From: Firmicutes bacterium UBA4874
GTDB lineage: Bacteria; Bacillota; Clostridia; Caldicoprobacterales; DTU083
DNA length: 64,000 nucleotides
Reading direction: 5' to 3'
Assembly: GCA_002399435.1 (NCBI GenBank)
Contig: DHDO01000071.1
Location: 37,629-101,628, forward strand
Part shown: piece by piece, positions 61,490 through 64,000 of the stretch
Layout: each line of letters starts with the position of its first letter
How positions within the stretch are numbered: the first letter of the stretch is position 1
Made by a program: the position numbers and the translations under genes
The notes under the pieces: generated by a model
Databases searched by the model: none
What the model was told of the DNA's origin: nothing
The model's input: only the letters and a program-made list of their open reading frames with translations

Positions 61490-61519
61490 ATTATATCATT
61501 AATATTACAGTAAAAGCAA
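61490..61519 (-). promoter_or_regulatory. ribU promoter
   Basis: On the minus strand -35 TTGCTT (61514-61519), an 18-base spacer and an extended -10 TGATATAAT (TATAAT at 61490-61495), about 25 bases upstream of the riboswitch. Confidence 0.7.
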
Positions 61520-61537
61520 GAATAAAATTACAGCATT

Positions 61538-63685
61538 TTACAGTCCTTTCATGGTCAGAGAAACCCGCTTCCTTGCAATATCCACACTCAGTACCTTTAC
61601 GGTTACAATATCCCCGACCTGCAACACATCCATCGGGTGCTTCACGAAATGATCCGACATCTGAGAGATGTGAACCAATCCATCCTGGTGTACACCGATA
61701 TCTACGAAAGCGCCAAAATCAATGACATTCCGCACCGTACCGGTCAGAATCATATCCGGCTTCAGATCCTCCAGTTTCATGACATCGGTCCGAAGAATTG
61801 GTCGCGGCAGCTCATCCCTTGGATCCCGCCCGGGCTTCTGCAATTCCCGGACAATATCCTGAAGAGTGGGAAGTCCCAAGCCCAAAGAATGGGAAACTTC
61901 TTTCAGATCCCATTTTTTTGAATTCGCAGCCAATTCCTTCAATCCTTCTTCGTTCATGCCTTTCGGGCAATCCATCCTCTCCATTAAACCGGTCACTGCT
62001 TCATAGGACTCCGGATGGACACCGGTATTGTCCAGAATATTCTCTCCGCCAGGTATCCGGAGAAAGCCGGCACATTGTTCAAAGGCTTTGGGTCCCAGCT
62101 GCTTTACACGCAGAAGCTGCTTTCTGTTTCGAAATTTCCCGTTTTCCTCCCGGAAGGAAACGATATTCTTTGCCATGGCAGGGGTAATGCCGGAAACATA
62201 CTGAAGCAGGGACACCGAGGCAGTGTTCAAATCTATGCCTACACTGTTGACGCTGGACTCCACCACACCTTTCAGTGCTTCTGTCAGCCGCTTCTGATTG
62301 ACATCGTGCTGGTACTGACCGACACCGATGGACCTGGGATCAATCTTTACCAGCTCCGCCAGTGGATCCTGAAGTCTCCGGGCAATGGAAACAGCACTGC
62401 GGAGGGAAACATCGTACTCCGGGAACTCCTCACTGCCCAGCCTGGAAGCGGAATAGACCGAAGCACCCGCTTCGTTTACCATGACATAGGAGACCTTTCT
62501 GTCCAGTTCCCTGCACAGCTCTGCGGTTCCCATTTCACTTTCCCTGGAAGCTGTCCCGTTTCCAATGGCAATCACCTGCACATGGTGTTTCCGGATTAGT
62601 TTCTTTAAAGTGTCCTTTGCCCCGGCCTTGTTGTGGTTTGGCAGTGTCATGTAAACCACTGACGTATCCAGTACCTTTCCGGTATCATCGACCACAGCAA
62701 TTTTATTCCCGGTCCGGAATGCAGGATCCATTCCCAGAACGGTTTTCCCTTTCAGCGGTGGCTGTAGCAGCAGATTGCGCAGATTCTCCCCGAAAACCCG
62801 GATGGCCTGCTGCTCTGCTTTCTCCGTCAATTCCTTGCGGATCTCCCGTTCAATGGAAGGGGCGATCAGCCGTTTATAGGAATCCTCCGCTGCCTTCTGC
62901 AGAAGTTCGAGGCCGATGCTGGGCCGGAGAATCACTCTTTTGGACAGCCGCTCTATGATTTCTTCTCCCTCCAGCCGAATTTTTACAGAAAGAAATTTCT
63001 CTGCCTCTCCCCGGTTCATGGCCAGGATCCGATGAGGTACGATCCGTTTTACCGCCTCACTGTAATCGTAATACATTTCATAGACGGACGGTTCTTCCTT
63101 TGCCGCTTTTGTTTCCAATATGCCATGGTTCCAGGTGTATTCCCGGACAAATCTGCGATGCTCCGCATCGTCTGAGATTCGTTCCGCCAGGATATCCAGG
63201 GCAAAGCGTACGGCGTCTTCGGCCGTATTGACCCCCATTTCCGGATTTACGAAGCTCTGAGCCAGCTCCTCCGCCTTGCCTTCCCTTCTGTCCTGATTCC
63301 ACAGAATATCGGCAAGAGGCTCCACGCCCTTTTCCTTTGCAATGGTTGCCCTGGTTCTGCGTTTGGGGCGAAAAGGACGGTAAAGATCCTCCAGCTCCGT
63401 CATGGTCTGTGCCTTTTTGATTTCCTGCCGCAGTTCTGCAGTCAGCTTATCCTGATCTTCTATGAGATGGACAATCTCTTCCCGGCGTGCGTCCAGGCCC
63501 CTGATATAGAGCAGTCTGTCGTGCATGTCCCGGAGGACGGCATCGTCCAGGCCGCCGGTTGCTTCCTTCCGGTATCGTGCAATAAAGGGAATGGTGCACC
63601 CTTCGTCAATTAATTTCAGTGTATTCTCAACCTGATGTTTACGGATATGGAACTCCTCCGCCAGCTGATCTACAATATTTGTCAT
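61538..63685 (-). CDS. tex: Tex-like RNA-binding transcription accessory protein
   Basis: Tex proteins bind RNA and DNA and act in transcription and stress. The protein begins MTNIVDQLAEEFHIRKHQVE and has the Tex N-terminal helices, an RNase-H-like YqgF domain (GKTVLGMDPAFRTGNKIAVV), two helix-hairpin-helix segments (LNTASVSLLQYVSGITPAMA), and a C-terminal S1 domain (GTVRNVIDFGAFVDIGVHQD). Length about 715 is normal. The ATG at 63685 has SD GGAGGG; the frame to 63766 is rejected as leader. It has no operon partner. Confidence 0.94.
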   Translation of the reverse strand: MTNIVDQLAEEFHIRKHQVENTLKLIDEGCTIPFIARYRKEATGGLDDAVLRDMHDRLLYIRGLDARREEIVHLIEDQDKLTAELRQEIKKAQTMTELEDLYRPFRPKRRTRATIAKEKGVEPLADILWNQDRREGKAEELAQSFVNPEMGVNTAEDAVRFALDILAERISDDAEHRRFVREYTWNHGILETKAAKEEPSVYEMYYDYSEAVKRIVPHRILAMNRGEAEKFLSVKIRLEGEEIIERLSKRVILRPSIGLELLQKAAEDSYKRLIAPSIEREIRKELTEKAEQQAIRVFGENLRNLLLQPPLKGKTVLGMDPAFRTGNKIAVVDDTGKVLDTSVVYMTLPNHNKAGAKDTLKKLIRKHHVQVIAIGNGTASRESEMGTAELCRELDRKVSYVMVNEAGASVYSASRLGSEEFPEYDVSLRSAVSIARRLQDPLAELVKIDPRSIGVGQYQHDVNQKRLTEALKGVVESSVNSVGIDLNTASVSLLQYVSGITPAMAKNIVSFREENGKFRNRKQLLRVKQLGPKAFEQCAGFLRIPGGENILDNTGVHPESYEAVTGLMERMDCPKGMNEEGLKELAANSKKWDLKEVSHSLGLGLPTLQDIVRELQKPGRDPRDELPRPILRTDVMKLEDLKPDMILTGTVRNVIDFGAFVDIGVHQDGLVHISQMSDHFVKHPMDVLQVGDIVTVKVLSVDIARKRVSLTMKGL

Positions 63686-63848
63686 ATGTACCCTCCGCTT
63701 GTCCTTAAATTGGAAAATCACTCCCATCTGCGCATGAATACATGGACGGGATTCCATAAGAAACATGGGTGGCTGATCTCCCTGTTTTCCCTATATGCAG
63801 TTTATCACAAAAAACCGCGACAGAAAACAATGATTTCCTGTACTTTTC
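63686..63848. other. Divergent intergenic region tex/degV
   Basis: About 250 bases separate the two divergent genes. The degV promoter lies at the right end. I see no convincing promoter for tex. A 14-base inverted repeat (ATCTGCGCATGAAT at 63726-63739 and its complement at 63956-63969 inside degV) is noted as a possible coincidence. Confidence 0.4.
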
Positions 63849-63877
63849 TTGCGGTCTATCTTCTTCTATATTATAAT
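63849..63877 (+). promoter_or_regulatory. degV promoter
   Basis: On the plus strand -35 TTGCGG (63849-63854), a 17-base spacer and a perfect -10 TATAAT (63872-63877), 57 bases before the degV start. Confidence 0.8.
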
Positions 63878-63933
63878 AAGCCATGAAATATATTTATAAT
63901 TTATAGCAGTACAATCAAACAGGAGGTGATTGT

Positions 63934-64000
63934 ATGAATCCGGTTATTCTTATTGATTCATGCGCAGATCTTCCCCATCATTATGTGAAAGAGCATAATA
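63934..64000 (+). CDS. DegV family protein (5' end only)
   Basis: The first 22 codons, beginning MNPVILIDSCADLPHHYVKE, match the DegV N-terminus with its IDSxADLP motif; family proteins bind fatty acids, and FakB-type members present them to the kinase FakA. SD AGGAGGTGAT lies 4 bases before the ATG, and a strong promoter is upstream. The rest lies beyond the window edge. Confidence 0.8.
   Translation, partial: MNPVILIDSCADLPHHYVKEHN

Noticed and set aside
63635-63886. 83-codon plus-strand frame before degV
   Set aside because: It starts inside tex antisense sequence, has no SD and runs over the degV promoter.

Overview
The window is a 64 kb chromosomal stretch from a spore-forming, Gram-positive anaerobe of the Bacillota, most likely class Clostridia. 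The evidence is gene content and order: a recA-cinA-pgsA-rimO-ftsK block, the dipicolinate synthase pair dpaA/dpaB, ylzJ-tepA, the rpsO-ribF-truB-nrnA-rbfA-infB-ylxQ-rnpM-nusA-rimP block, dxr-cdsA-uppS-frr-pyrH-tsf-rpsB, ireB/ruvX, rapZ-whiA, and the cdaA-cdaR c-di-AMP pair. Sporulation is implied by dpaA/dpaB, a CwlD-type amidase and SpoIIIE/FtsK. I cannot name a genus. Almost every gene is on the minus strand, so the arm is transcribed from right to left as printed. The only plus-strand genes I support are a small winged-helix-like ORF at 43591 and the first codons of a DegV protein at the right edge. I see no insertion sequence, prophage or CRISPR array.

Layout, left to right (transcription runs the other way). 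1-6.6 kb: recA (cut by the edge, with a LexA box), cinA, pgsA, rimO, ftsK. 6.6-10.5 kb: ylzJ, tepA, aspartokinase, dpaB, dpaA (spore dipicolinate). 10.6-22.1 kb: a YlxY-like deacetylase, pnp, rpsO and the translation-factor operon from rimP/nusA to ribF. 22.4-29.5 kb: membrane protease rseP, isoprenoid and lipid genes (dxr, cdsA, uppS), a small unrecognised ORF overlapping frr, then frr, pyrH, tsf, rpsB. 29.5-38.7 kb: DUF1292 protein, ruvX, a ferredoxin-like aldo/keto reductase, ireB, whiA, rapZ, a PHP hydrolase, murB, a solute-binding protein, hprK, a HAD phosphatase, a PspC protein. 38.7-43.4 kb: uvrC, a class B PBP, an FtsW/RodA protein. 43.6-47.9 kb: the plus-strand orphan, a degenerate receiver protein, tRNA-Arg(CCG), cdaR, cdaA and a cell-wall amidase. 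48.0-56.6 kb: one very large gene (about 2870 residues) for a cyclic beta-1,2-glucan synthase-like enzyme. 56.7-64 kb: a non-coding region with four DnaA-box-like sites, the t6A genes tsaD/tsaB/tsaE with rimI and a membrane protein, FMN-riboswitch-controlled ribU, tex, and degV.

The genes group into modules: translation and RNA turnover; envelope and cell division (cdsA, uppS, murB, PBP/FtsW, amidase, c-di-AMP synthesis, glucan synthase); and sporulation/germination. The less ordinary observations are the DnaA-box cluster and long inverted repeat upstream of the giant glucan synthase, the amidase ORF that reads through its own terminator and the cdaA promoter, a 73-codon ORF after frr with no canonical start codon, a receiver domain with Glu in place of the phospho-acceptor Asp, and several locally altered gene neighbourhoods.
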